Shown here one piece after another: positions 16,492 through 25,440 of a stretch of 64,000 bases of DNA. This DNA is from ATX-6F1 sp943369485 (lineage in GTDB: Bacteria; Cyanobacteriota; Cyanobacteriia; PCC-6307; Cyanobiaceae), in assembly GCA_943369485.1 (NCBI GenBank), contig CALRNH020000006.1, positions 62,001-126,000 on the forward strand. The letters run 5' to 3'. Under the pieces are notes generated by a model, which was not told the origin of the DNA, did not search any database, and saw nothing but the letters and a program-made list of their open reading frames with translations. Each line of letters starts with the position of its first letter. The stretch's first letter is position 1. A program made the translations under genes and the position numbers.

Positions 16492-18057
16492 TCAGCGCAC
16501 CACTCCTAGGGCCATGGGCTCGGAGCGCTCTCCGGTGGTCAGATCTTCACTGTCGAGCACCAACTGGCCCGACGCATCGATGCTGAATCGGAGCCGTAAC
16601 CGGTCGACCCCTTGCAGCCCCGGTGGATCCAGTGCGAGCTGCACGGTGGGGCCAGCCCAGGGCTCCACGGCGGGGGCCCCCGCCGGTCGGCTGCGCAGCT
16701 GGGGCAGACCGTCGATGAACACCACCTCAGCACGCTGATCGTTGCGGGGCTCCCCCAGGGCGAGCTCCAGTTCGGCCTGCCCATCACGGCTGCAGGCCAG
16801 CACCATCTCCAGCGGCCGGCCCGTGGGCCAGCTCTGGCCTGCGAGGAAGAGGGGATGCCAGCGGTGCTCAAAGCTTCGCCGGTCCCAGCAGCGCAGGGAG
16901 ACCCCCCGGGCCAGCACGTCTTTGACCTGGACGCCGGGGGTGAGCGCGAGGGCCCCCAGGGCCACGGCCTCGATCGGGCGCTCATCCCGCAAGGGCACGC
17001 CCGGGCAGCGCTTGCTGAGCCATTGCCGGATCAAGGGGATGCGGCTGCTGCCGCCCACGGGCAGCACCGCGTCGATGTGTTCCAGATCCAGACCCTCCGC
17101 CCGCCCGGCCGCCAGCACGGCGTCCAGCAACTGATCGAGGGCGCTCAGCAAACCCCGCTCCCGCAGGAGGTTTTCAAGGTCATGGCGCTCCAGCCTCAGG
17201 GCCCTGGGCGTCGTCGCCGCCGCCGGCAACCAGCTCACCGCGGCCTGGGGGGCGCTTGAGAGGGCGCATTTGAGTTGTTCGGCCGCCTCCAGAAGGCTGC
17301 CGATGGGGGTGGCCTCCGGCACCAGCGCGGCAGCGATCCAGCGGTCGATGTCCCGTCCTCCCAAAGCGAGGCCGGCCTTGCCCACGACCCGGGCGCAGCG
17401 CAGGGCTTGGCGGCTGTCATCAAGGCGCAGCCCTCCGAAGCGCAGGAGCTGCGCAATCGGTGCCGCCTTGCCCTCTCCCCCCTCCAGGGCCACCAGCGAG
17501 AGATCGATCGTGCCGCCCCCCAGGTCCACCACCAGCACGCGGCTGCCGGGGGGCAGCCCGGCGCCGATCGCTGCCGCCGTGGGTTCGTCCACAAGGGCGA
17601 TCTCCTCCACCGGCAGGTCGGCGGTGGCCTGCTGCAACCACTGGCGGTAGCGGCGGTAGCTGTCGATCGGTGCGGTGAGCACCAGACGCCGGGGCTGCAG
17701 TCCCTCTGGGAGCTGATTCCAGATCCTCTCCAGCAGCAGCCCCCCGACCCGCTCTGCTGACAGGGGGCCCTGCGCTTCAGGCCGGTCCTCGCCGGAGGCG
17801 CCGATGCGGCGCTTGAAATCCCTCCACAACAGGGGGCTGTCCGTGGCGCTGGGGCCGGCTTCGAGCACCTGGCGGCCGATCAGGGGCCGGCGGTCCTGGG
17901 GCCCACTGAACCAGAGCAGGCTGGGGATCACCGCCGGATCGCTGCAGCTGTAAGGAGGGATCTCCAGCAGCCGGCCCGGGGTTCCGTCCCCGGCCTGGAA
18001 AGCCACCACGGTGGTGGTGCTGCCCATGTCGATCGCCAGGGTGCCGTCCTGGGTCAT
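16492..18057 (-). CDS. Hsp70-family protein (DnaK-like, shortened)
   Basis: A 521-residue protein with the actin/Hsp70 ATPase fold: phosphate-1 motif IDMGSTTTVVAF at about 9-20, phosphate-2 segment LVVDLGGGTIDLSLV and adenosine motif VLPVGGSSRIPLIRQWL. It is shorter than DnaK (about 635) and its C-terminal substrate region is brief and lacks the lid and EEVD-like tail, so it is a specialised Hsp70 of unknown client rather than the housekeeping DnaK. The gene stands alone, divergent from rpoZ across about 100 bases. Confidence 0.88.
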   Translation of the reverse strand: MTQDGTLAIDMGSTTTVVAFQAGDGTPGRLLEIPPYSCSDPAVIPSLLWFSGPQDRRPLIGRQVLEAGPSATDSPLLWRDFKRRIGASGEDRPEAQGPLSAERVGGLLLERIWNQLPEGLQPRRLVLTAPIDSYRRYRQWLQQATADLPVEEIALVDEPTAAAIGAGLPPGSRVLVVDLGGGTIDLSLVALEGGEGKAAPIAQLLRFGGLRLDDSRQALRCARVVGKAGLALGGRDIDRWIAAALVPEATPIGSLLEAAEQLKCALSSAPQAAVSWLPAAATTPRALRLERHDLENLLRERGLLSALDQLLDAVLAAGRAEGLDLEHIDAVLPVGGSSRIPLIRQWLSKRCPGVPLRDERPIEAVALGALALTPGVQVKDVLARGVSLRCWDRRSFEHRWHPLFLAGQSWPTGRPLEMVLACSRDGQAELELALGEPRNDQRAEVVFIDGLPQLRSRPAGAPAVEPWAGPTVQLALDPPGLQGVDRLRLRFSIDASGQLVLDSEDLTTGERSEPMALGVVR

Positions 18058-18158
18058 GGCAGGGGCAGGGCGGGCGGGAGCCTTCCGTTCTATCGGTCGC
18101 AGGGCGCCACTGGGTCCTCAGGGTCCTCCCCTAGAGTTATCAGATTGATAGGTTTTTC

Positions 18159-18389
18159 ATGTTCATCGGCAACGATGTCAGTCCCAAGGAGCTGGCCCAG
18201 CGGGCCGAGAGCCTGATCCGTCAGTCCAGCAACCGCTATCTCACGACCGTGAAGATCGCCTTCCGCGCCAAGCAGCGCCGGTTCGATGATTTCGATGGTC
18301 TGTTGGAGGATTCGATGATCAAGCCCGTCCAGCGGGCGATCGTTGAACTCAGCGATGAGCAGGACCAGCCGGACCTTCTGCCCGGCTGA
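18159..18389 (+). CDS. rpoZ: RNA polymerase omega subunit
   Basis: A 76-residue protein with the omega core: SPKELAQRAESLIRQSSNRY followed by TVKIAFRAKQRRFDDFD, as in cyanobacterial RpoZ. Omega aids assembly of the RNA polymerase beta-prime subunit. A -10-like TTATCAGATTGATAGG stretch precedes it in the short region shared with the divergent Hsp70 gene. Its 3' end overlaps the DUF1818 gene. Confidence 0.93.
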   Translation: MFIGNDVSPKELAQRAESLIRQSSNRYLTTVKIAFRAKQRRFDDFDGLLEDSMIKPVQRAIVELSDEQDQPDLLPG

Positions 18390-18807
18390 GGGCCTGGACT
18401 CCCAGCAATGGGAAGGGGAGGGCTGGCGTCTGGGATTCGATCCCCGGCGCCAGCCCTTTTCCGTGCTGATCGGTGGCGAGGGTTGGGCCGTGGAGCTCAC
18501 CGGCGTTGAGGCGGCGGGGCTGCGCCTGGCCCTCGGATCCCTGGTGGCCCAGCACGGAGACCTCGCCGGTCAGCTGATGGCGGAGGAGACGATCGAGCTG
18601 GAGCTGGAGAGCGGCCCCTGGTGGCTGTTGCTCGCGGGGGACCGCCACAGCTGGCGGCTGCGGATCGTGCTCACCCCCGCACCAGGCCAGCGTGCCCTGG
18701 AGGTCAGTTGGGGCCTGGGGGCCAGCGCCGCCCTCGCCCTGGCCCTCGAGCAGTTGCCCACAGCCCTCGATCAGCAGCCTGAGCTGGGGCTGTGGGCAAC
18801 GCCCTGA
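18355..18807 (+). CDS. DUF1818-family protein
   Basis: A protein of about 150 residues with the pattern of the cyanobacterial DUF1818 family: GEGWRLGFDPRRQPFSVLIGG followed by GWAVELTGVEAAGL, acidic ELELESGPWWLLLAGD and an Arg-Gly region near the C-terminus. Its function is unknown. The frame overlaps the end of rpoZ by 35 bases if ATG 18355 is used (ATG 18343 is also open); a later non-ATG start is possible because family members start close to the GEGWRLG motif. The pairing after rpoZ suggests cotranscription. Confidence 0.82.
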   Translation: MSRTSRTFCPAEGLDSQQWEGEGWRLGFDPRRQPFSVLIGGEGWAVELTGVEAAGLRLALGSLVAQHGDLAGQLMAEETIELELESGPWWLLLAGDRHSWRLRIVLTPAPGQRALEVSWGLGASAALALALEQLPTALDQQPELGLWATP

Positions 18808-19172
18808 ATGTGCCGATGGGCGCCGGCTGGTGAGATCAGCCAACCGATTTGGCGGTCGATCAGCACTCCTGATCGGAGCGACTGGCCGGGAGTTCTCCCA
18901 CAAGCGGCCTCGGTTTTGCACCGATTTTCCACAGGCTCTGGGGCGTGGACCGCCTGCCCCGTCAGCAACCTGGGGAGAACCGCCGCGATCTTGGTCGTCC
19001 CCTTGACATCCGTTACGGGCCACTCCAAGCCAGGGGACGACTTCCGGGGCGTTACCAAAAGTGCCTGCCAGTTCAGGGATCTCAGCCTTGGACGCCAGGG
19101 ATCGACGCCGCCGGAGCTGATTTGACGCGGCTGCGGCGGTGTGGGGAACTGGTGCCCGTACGCAGAGGCTGA
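18808..19172. other. 365-base spacer without a recognised gene
   Basis: Between the DUF1818 gene and the DUF2811 gene. A short stem (GGCTG at 18825-18829 with CAGCC at 18837-18841) lies just after the DUF1818 stop but has no T-run. A TTGACA lies near 19003, without a convincing -10 element. Open frames here lack family features. Confidence 0.45.
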
Positions 19173-19484
19173 ATGAACCCGACGTCCCCCAACCAGGCGA
19201 GCGCGGCGTTGATCAAGGGGGCGACCAAGGGCGCAGGGGCCTGTGGGGTGGAGCTGCCTTCAGAGGCTGAGACTGTTTCCTCGGATGTGGTGGCGGCCAT
19301 GGTCAGCCTGCGGGCCGAGGTGCCCGAGGCGTTGCTGGTGTCGATGCGCGGGTTCATTGACGCCCACCCCAACTGGGATCAGTACCGGCTGTTCCAGGCC
19401 GCCCTGGCGGGGTTTCTGGTGCAGAACGGTGTGCAGAGCAGGGAGGTGACCCGTTGCTACCTGGCCAACATGTTCCGCCGCTGA
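19173..19484 (+). CDS. DUF2811-domain protein
   Basis: A 103-residue protein whose second half (from about residue 40) matches the DUF2811 pattern: VSLRAEVPEALLVSMRGFIDAHPNWDQYRLFQAAL, followed by FLVQNGVQSREVTRCYL. The domain is frequent in cyanobacteria and of unknown function. The first 40 residues are low in complexity and may be a lineage extension or a mis-set start. It is convergent with the EVE-domain gene, 13 bases apart. Confidence 0.8.
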   Translation: MNPTSPNQASAALIKGATKGAGACGVELPSEAETVSSDVVAAMVSLRAEVPEALLVSMRGFIDAHPNWDQYRLFQAALAGFLVQNGVQSREVTRCYLANMFRR

Positions 19485-19497
19485 GGCAAGGGGATGG

Positions 19498-19968
<471 letters not shown>

Positions 19969-20114
19969 CGCTTGCTGGGCATCGCTTGGGGGTGAGGGGC
20001 GAGTCTATGGATCGCTTCTAGAGAGTGCCTCTGGAGAGCCCATTGTGTCGAGGTTGTTGGCTGGAGCGGCGAAGGCGACTAAACAGGGCCCATTGGTTCG
20101 TCCTCCAGTCCTCC

Positions 20115-20846
20115 ATGATCAGCACCCCGGACCAGGAACCGCCTGCGGGCCCCAAGAGCTCATCTGAGCCCACGCTGCAATCAGCCTGGAACCTCTACAA
20201 GGCCAACTGGCAGGCCTACGTACTCACCCAGCTGGTCATCCTTGGCCTTGCGCTGGTGTTCGGTCTGATCACGGCGCTGACCACCGTTCTCGCCCAGGTG
20301 CTCACCGGTGGCTTGCTCCAGGACAGTGGATCAAGCTGGGCCGAAGGGGTGCAGGCGTTGCTGAATTTCCCGTTCCAGGTCGTCTATCAGGTGCTGGTGA
20401 GCCTCTTGGGGGTGCTGATCGCGGCCTTCCCCGCGATCTACTACGCCACCGGCCAGCACCCTGATTTCAACAGCGGTCTGGCGCTGCTGCGCAAGAACTT
20501 CTGGCGCTATGTGCTGGCGGGTCTGCTGGTGTCGGTGGCCACGGGGGTCGGCCTCTTGGCCTGTCTGGTGCCTGGACTGATCGTGGCGATCATCACCCCG
20601 ATCTACATCCGCCGGGTGTTCACCAGCGAGGAACCGATCTGGCCGGCCTTCCTGGCCTGTTTCCGCGATCTGTTCAACAGCGGCTACGGCTGGGGCCTGG
20701 TGGGTTACGAGCTTCTCGCCGGTTTGCTGGTGCTGATCTCGGCCCTGTTCTGCCTGGTGCCGCTGATCGTGACGGGGCCCCTGGCGGCCATCTTCATCCA
20801 GCAGTACCTGGTGAGTCGGCGCCTTGGGGATCCCTCAGAGATCTGA
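20115..20846 (+). CDS. Multi-pass membrane protein, function unknown
   Basis: A 243-residue protein with a short hydrophilic N-terminus and about five long hydrophobic segments (from residues about 36-60, 88-115, 138-170, 192-220 and 215-235). A central GQHPDFNSGLALLRKNFWRYVLAGLL segment and the SAWNLYKANW start resemble bacterial membrane proteins of the DUF975/glycerophosphoryl-phosphodiesterase-membrane-domain type, which I cannot confirm. ATG 20115 is preferred to an open upstream frame. Its 3' end overlaps murD by 12 bases, tail to tail. Confidence 0.7.
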   Translation: MISTPDQEPPAGPKSSSEPTLQSAWNLYKANWQAYVLTQLVILGLALVFGLITALTTVLAQVLTGGLLQDSGSSWAEGVQALLNFPFQVVYQVLVSLLGVLIAAFPAIYYATGQHPDFNSGLALLRKNFWRYVLAGLLVSVATGVGLLACLVPGLIVAIITPIYIRRVFTSEEPIWPAFLACFRDLFNSGYGWGLVGYELLAGLLVLISALFCLVPLIVTGPLAAIFIQQYLVSRRLGDPSEI

Positions 20847-22238
20847 GACCAGCTGGCGGAAATGCTCGCCGCGGGCCTCGAAATCGCTGTACTGATCGAA
20901 GCTGGCGCAGGCCGGTGAGAGCAGCACCGCCGAGGGCCCCAACCGTTCGGCCAAGGCCTGAGCCCTTGGCACCGCCTCGCTGAGGCCAGCGAGCCTCAGC
21001 ACCTCACCCCCATAGCCGTGACCCACGAGTAAGTGCTCGAAGGGTTCGGCGGAAGCCCCGTAAAGCACCACGGCGGGGGCGTGGCGCTTGAGCTGCTCGA
21101 TCCAGCCGCTGGGATCACCCTGCTTCGCCTCCCCTCCGGCGAGAACCACCACGGGCTTGGCCAGGGCTTTGACGGCCACCTCGGCGGCATCGAAGTTGGT
21201 GGCCTTGCTGTCGTTGAAGTAGCTGATGCCACCCAGCTCCCGAATGAATTCCAGGCGGTGCGGTACCCCGGGGAAGGAGCGGAAGGCCTGTTCCATCTGC
21301 TCGGGCGCCAGGCCCAGCTCCATTCCGACGGCGGTCGCCAGCAGCATGTTCTGTCGGTTGTGGGCTCCAGGCATCGCCAGGGCCTCGGCGGGGAAGAGGG
21401 GCCCGCAGGCGGCGTTGACCTGGTCGTCCTCGATCCAGAGCAGCGGATCGAGACCTGCCGGCAGACCACCGCGCGGCCCCGCCGTGATCCAGCGAACGCA
21501 GCTGGGGTCATCCCAGCTGGTGGCCCGCTCGGCCAGGTCGGGGTCATCGCCGTTGAGCAGGCGCAGAGTGGAGCGCTCGAGCATGGAGCGCTTGATGGCG
21601 CGGTAGGCCTCCAGGCTGCCGTGGCGCTCCAGGTGGTCCGGGGTGAGGGTGGTCCAGAGGCCGATGCGGGGGCGGAGACAGGCCGCCGCCTCAATCTGAT
21701 AACTGCTCAGTTCCACCACCAGCCAATCAGGAGGGGGTTGCCCCTGGGCGCGGCGCTGCAGGGCCAGCTCGGCGGCCGAGCGGCCGACGTTGCCGCACAT
21801 GGGCGCATCCAGCCCCGCGGCCCCCAGCAGATGGCTCACCAGATGGGTGACGGTGGTCTTGCCGTTGGTGCCGGTGATGCCGATCCAGGGAACCGTGGAG
21901 AGGGCAGCCCCCCAGGCCACCGCCATCTCGCCGATCACCTCCACACCCTCCTGACGGAGCTCCACCAGGGTGGGATGGTCCCAGCGGATGCCCGGGCTGA
22001 CCACCACCTTGACCGCCCGTCCCCCCGGCCAGCGGAACGCCTTGATCGCCAGGGGGGTGTTCAGGCGCACGTGAATTCCCTCGGCCTCCAGCTGGGCGGC
22101 CAGGCGCTGCTGCTCGTGGGCGCCTTTGGATTCGATCAGCCTCACCCTCTCGCCTGTTGCGCAAAGCAGGCGGGCGGCGCCGATGCCCGAGCGGCCGAGG
22201 CCAATCACAACGGTGAAAGGTAGATCCGCCGTGATCAT
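20835..22238 (-). CDS. murD: UDP-N-acetylmuramoylalanine-D-glutamate ligase
   Basis: A 467-residue cytoplasmic Mur ligase adding D-glutamate to the peptidoglycan precursor. The N-terminal Rossmann part VVIGLGRSGIGAARLL is near residues 10-25, the ATP-binding motif GITGTNGKTT is at 120-129, and the C-terminal GEAKQGDPSGWIEQL and SPACASFDQYSDFEARGEHF segments are specific to MurD. ATG 22238 is just after the tRNA-Val gene on the same strand, with 26 bases between them. Confidence 0.96.
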   Translation of the reverse strand: MITADLPFTVVIGLGRSGIGAARLLCATGERVRLIESKGAHEQQRLAAQLEAEGIHVRLNTPLAIKAFRWPGGRAVKVVVSPGIRWDHPTLVELRQEGVEVIGEMAVAWGAALSTVPWIGITGTNGKTTVTHLVSHLLGAAGLDAPMCGNVGRSAAELALQRRAQGQPPPDWLVVELSSYQIEAAACLRPRIGLWTTLTPDHLERHGSLEAYRAIKRSMLERSTLRLLNGDDPDLAERATSWDDPSCVRWITAGPRGGLPAGLDPLLWIEDDQVNAACGPLFPAEALAMPGAHNRQNMLLATAVGMELGLAPEQMEQAFRSFPGVPHRLEFIRELGGISYFNDSKATNFDAAEVAVKALAKPVVVLAGGEAKQGDPSGWIEQLKRHAPAVVLYGASAEPFEHLLVGHGYGGEVLRLAGLSEAVPRAQALAERLGPSAVLLSPACASFDQYSDFEARGEHFRQLVSDL

Positions 22239-22264
22239 TTTAAGGCTTTATAAATAATAACGAA

Positions 22265-22336
22265 TGGGCGATACTGGAATCGAACCAGTGACTCCTACCG
22301 TGTCAAGGTAGTGCTCTACCTCTGAGCTAATCGCCC
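22265..22336 (-). tRNA. tRNA-Val (anticodon GAC)
   Basis: The minus strand folds into a full cloverleaf: acceptor stem GGGCGAT/ATCGCCC, D-arm TTAGCTCAGAGGTAGAGC, anticodon stem CTACC/GGTAG with loop TTGACAC (anticodon GAC), and T-arm ACTGGTTCGAATCCAGT. The discriminator base is A, and CCA is not encoded, as is common in cyanobacteria. It reads GUC valine codons. Confidence 0.97.
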
Positions 22337-22429
22337 CCTTGGCCTGAGCCCAAGCCTCGAAAACTTAGCAGCCGCCCCGCTCGTGCCCCCTCGCGCCAAG
22401 CCCAGGGCCCCATCGGCTTGATCACCCGA

Positions 22430-23248
22430 TCAGTGGCGCACCATCACCAGCCGCCAGCGCTCGCGTTTGGTGGGCTCCACCGCCTCGATCGTCAGGTCGC
22501 CCCGGTTCTCAAGCTGGATGCGATCGCCCGCCACCAGCTCCCGGCTGGGGCTGCTCACCTCCGCCCAGTTGAGGCGCACCGCCCCGGAGCGGATCAGCGC
22601 CACCATGCGGCTGCGCGAAAGCCCGAACCCTGCCGAGGCCACCGCATCGAGCCGGCAGGAGGCCTCCACGCTGCTGAGTCGCCGGGGAGCCCGCCGGCTG
22701 GGGAACTGCAACTGCTCGATGCTCAGAAGCTCGATCTGGACCGGCACCGTGCGCACTAGCAGTGGGCCCTCCATCGGGTGTTCCAGCAGCCGTTGGGCGA
22801 GCTCAGGGGTCGCCAGCAGCTGGGCGCCCCGATCGCCGCGGACCCAGAGATCCCCCAGGTCCCCCGGCCCGGCGCCGGCGCTCAGCAGGGCGCTGCGGAA
22901 ATCGCTGACGCCGGCGGGATCGAACAGAAAGTTGCCGGCCAGCTCCAGAGCGACGATCGGGACAGGGATCTCTGCTTCTCCCTCGATCCCCTCCACCCCC
23001 TTCCCCTCGCCGCTGGGGCGGTTGAAGCAGAGTCGTTTCCGTTCGGCCTGGGGCCAGCCGCCGCGAACCGTCAGGGCCAGTTCACTGAGCTGCCCCAGGC
23101 GCTCCTCGGCTTCCTCGGCCACGGCCGCCGCCACGAATGGGCTCCAGCGGGGCTGCCAGGTGCGCAGGGCCTCCTCGGCCCGATCGATCAAGGCCCCGAG
23201 GTCAGTGGGCGCGCGGCACCCTTCCAGCAGGCTCTGGCGGGGCAACAT
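22430..23248 (-). CDS. Photosystem II S4-domain RNA-binding protein
   Basis: A 272-residue protein of the cyanobacterial/plastid PSII S4 family (YlmH-like). The C-terminal S4 domain is visible at about 195-245: RLDAVASAGFGLSRSRMVALIRSGAVRLNWAEV, followed by LVAGDRIQL. The N-terminal half includes ELAGNFLFDPAGVSDFRSALL. The family is linked to photosynthetic organisms and presumed RNA binding; the exact role is not known. It shares one base with the upstream membrane-protein gene (stop/start TGATG-like), so the two are coupled. Confidence 0.88.
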   Translation of the reverse strand: MLPRQSLLEGCRAPTDLGALIDRAEEALRTWQPRWSPFVAAAVAEEAEERLGQLSELALTVRGGWPQAERKRLCFNRPSGEGKGVEGIEGEAEIPVPIVALELAGNFLFDPAGVSDFRSALLSAGAGPGDLGDLWVRGDRGAQLLATPELAQRLLEHPMEGPLLVRTVPVQIELLSIEQLQFPSRRAPRRLSSVEASCRLDAVASAGFGLSRSRMVALIRSGAVRLNWAEVSSPSRELVAGDRIQLENRGDLTIEAVEPTKRERWRLVMVRH

Positions 23249-23787
23249 CAGGTTTCTGCCAGGGTCACCACCGCCTGGGCCCCGGCCTTCTGCAGCACGG
23301 TCAAGGGAATCTCGACGCCGCGGGGGGTCTCCACCAACAGCAGCCAGTTGCCTTCGTTGAGACGGTTGCGCAGGCTGCGGATGCGGTCGTCGTCCTCGGG
23401 CACGATGCTGGCGGCGGCGGCGAAGCTGCCCATCCAGCCGGAGGCCATCCCCAGCAGGCCGCCCGTGAGCGGTTCGCCCCAGGGGCCGAGGAAGGCAAAG
23501 GTCTGCAGGTCGGTGATCTGGGTGAAGGTGAGGCCCGCGAAGAAGCCGAAGGGAATCAGCCAGCGGGCCATGCTGCGCTGACGCAGGCGGCGGCCGATGG
23601 CGGGGTTGAGCCGTGGCACCGTCAACACGTCGGTTTCCTGGTCGCCGATCATCACCAGCGCGCTGGGGGGAGGGTTCAGCTCGGCGAGCCGCTCCTTGAG
23701 CCGGTGCAACTGGCGGCGATCCGCCAGCACCGCCACCACACAGTTCCCCACATCAACCCTGCGTACCGACTGATTCTCCCTGGCCAC
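23248..23787 (-). CDS. Conserved small membrane protein, function unknown
   Basis: A 179-residue protein with a soluble N-terminal part (about 10-60, VVAVLADRRQLHRLKERL) and two hydrophobic segments around 77-95 and 103-130, the second rich in Gly and Ala. The last 45 residues are soluble. I recognise the pattern as common in cyanobacteria but not a named family. The only nearby start for the full frame is GTG 23787; a shorter start near the VDVGNCVVAV segment is possible. It overlaps the S4 gene by one base. Confidence 0.7.
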   Translation of the reverse strand: MARENQSVRRVDVGNCVVAVLADRRQLHRLKERLAELNPPPSALVMIGDQETDVLTVPRLNPAIGRRLRQRSMARWLIPFGFFAGLTFTQITDLQTFAFLGPWGEPLTGGLLGMASGWMGSFAAAASIVPEDDDRIRSLRNRLNEGNWLLLVETPRGVEIPLTVLQKAGAQAVVTLAET

Positions 23788-23842
23788 AGGGCGCGCCCGG
23801 ACCGCTCACTACACTTCACCACCGGCGGCGCCCAGCTGGTTC

Positions 23843-25429
23843 ATGACGAAGGTTCTCGTTTCCGACCCGATCGATCAAATGGGGATCGACATCCTCTCTG
23901 AGGTGGCCGAGGTGGATGTGCGCACCGGTCTGTCGCCGGAGCAACTCAAGGCGATCATCGGCGACTACGACGCGCTGATGATCCGCTCGGGCACCCAGGT
24001 GACCGCCGAGATCATCGAAGCCGCAGGCAAGCTGCGCATCATCGGCCGGGCCGGAGTCGGCGTCGACAACGTCGATGTGCCCGCCGCCACCCGCCGCGGT
24101 GTGATCGTCGTCAACTCCCCTGAGGGGAACACGATCGCCGCCGCCGAGCAGGCCCTGGCGCTGATGCTGGCGCTCTCACGCCACGTGCCCCAGGCCCACG
24201 CCAGCACGATCGCCGGTGGCTGGGATCGCAAGACCTACGTGGGCAACGAGCTTTACAAGAAGAAGCTGGGGGTGGTGGGCCTGGGCAAGATCGGCTCCCA
24301 CGTGGCTCGGGTGGCCAAGGCCCTGGGCATGGAAGTGCTGGCCTACGACCCGTTCATCACCGCCGAACGGGCCCAGCAGATTCAGGTGCGGCTGCTGCCT
24401 CTGCCGGAACTGTTCGCCGAAGCCGACTACATCACCCTGCACCTGCCCCGTACCCCCGACACCGAGAACCTCGTGAACGCAGAGTTGCTGCGCACGATGA
24501 AGCCCACCGCCCGGCTGGTGAACTGTGCCCGCGGCGGCATCGTCGACGAGGCGGCCCTGGCTGAGGCGGTGAAGACCGGCGTGATCGCCGGTGCCGCTTT
24601 GGATGTCTATGCCAAGGAGCCCCTGGAGGCCGATTCGCCCCTGCGCAGCGTCGGCGAGCGCCTGATCCTCACACCGCACCTCGGTGCCTCCACCGAAGAG
24701 GCCCAGGAAAATGTGGCGATCGACGTGGCCGAGCAGATCCGCGACGTGCTGCTGGGGCATCCGGCCCGCAGTGCCGTCAACATCCCCGGACTGAATGCCG
24801 AGGTGATGGAGCGACTCAAGCCCCACCTGCAGTTGGCCGAGACCCTGGGCCAGCTGATCAGCCAACTCTCCGGCGGCCAGATCAGAGAGCTGGAAGTGCG
24901 CCTGCAGGGAGCGTTCGCCAGCCATCCCTCCCAGCCGCTGGTGATTGCTGCTCTCAAGGGCCTGCTTTCCACCGCCCTGGGCGACAGCATCAATTACGTG
25001 AATGCCTCGCTTGAAGCCAAGGAGCGCGGCATCCACGTGCTGGAGGTCAAGGATGAGGCCAGCCGTGATTTCGCCGGGGGCTCCCTGCAGCTCAGCGCCC
25101 GCGGCGCCAACGGCCAGCACACCGTCACCGGAGCTGTGTTCGCCGACGGCGACCTGCGCATCACCACCATCGACGAGTTCCCGGTGAATGTGGCCCCCAG
25201 CGACCACATGCTCTTCACCCGTCACCGGGACGTGCCCGGCATCATCGGCAAGCTGGGTTCGGTGCTCGGTGAGCACAACGTCAACATCGCCTCCATGCAG
25301 GTGGGTCGCCGGGTCGTGCGTGGAGATGCCCTGATGGTGCTGTGCCTTGATGACCCCATCCCCCCCAGCCTGCTGGCCACCGTCGTGGCCATCGACGGCA
25401 TCCAGGACGCCCACCCCGTCACCCTCTGA
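23843..25429 (+). CDS. serA: D-3-phosphoglycerate dehydrogenase
   Basis: A 528-residue enzyme that starts the phosphorylated serine pathway from 3-phosphoglycerate. The NAD-binding motif GLGKIGSHVARVAKALG starts at 146, the NCARGGIVDEAALAEA signature and catalytic PHLGASTEEAQ segment follow, then a long intervening domain and a C-terminal ACT domain (HRDVPGIIGKLGSVLGEHNVN), the form common in cyanobacteria and plants. ATG 23843 gives MTKVLVSDPIDQMG. prmA follows after 11 bases in the same operon. Confidence 0.97.
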   Translation: MTKVLVSDPIDQMGIDILSEVAEVDVRTGLSPEQLKAIIGDYDALMIRSGTQVTAEIIEAAGKLRIIGRAGVGVDNVDVPAATRRGVIVVNSPEGNTIAAAEQALALMLALSRHVPQAHASTIAGGWDRKTYVGNELYKKKLGVVGLGKIGSHVARVAKALGMEVLAYDPFITAERAQQIQVRLLPLPELFAEADYITLHLPRTPDTENLVNAELLRTMKPTARLVNCARGGIVDEAALAEAVKTGVIAGAALDVYAKEPLEADSPLRSVGERLILTPHLGASTEEAQENVAIDVAEQIRDVLLGHPARSAVNIPGLNAEVMERLKPHLQLAETLGQLISQLSGGQIRELEVRLQGAFASHPSQPLVIAALKGLLSTALGDSINYVNASLEAKERGIHVLEVKDEASRDFAGGSLQLSARGANGQHTVTGAVFADGDLRITTIDEFPVNVAPSDHMLFTRHRDVPGIIGKLGSVLGEHNVNIASMQVGRRVVRGDALMVLCLDDPIPPSLLATVVAIDGIQDAHPVTL

Positions 25430-25440
25430 GGGCCGCGGCG

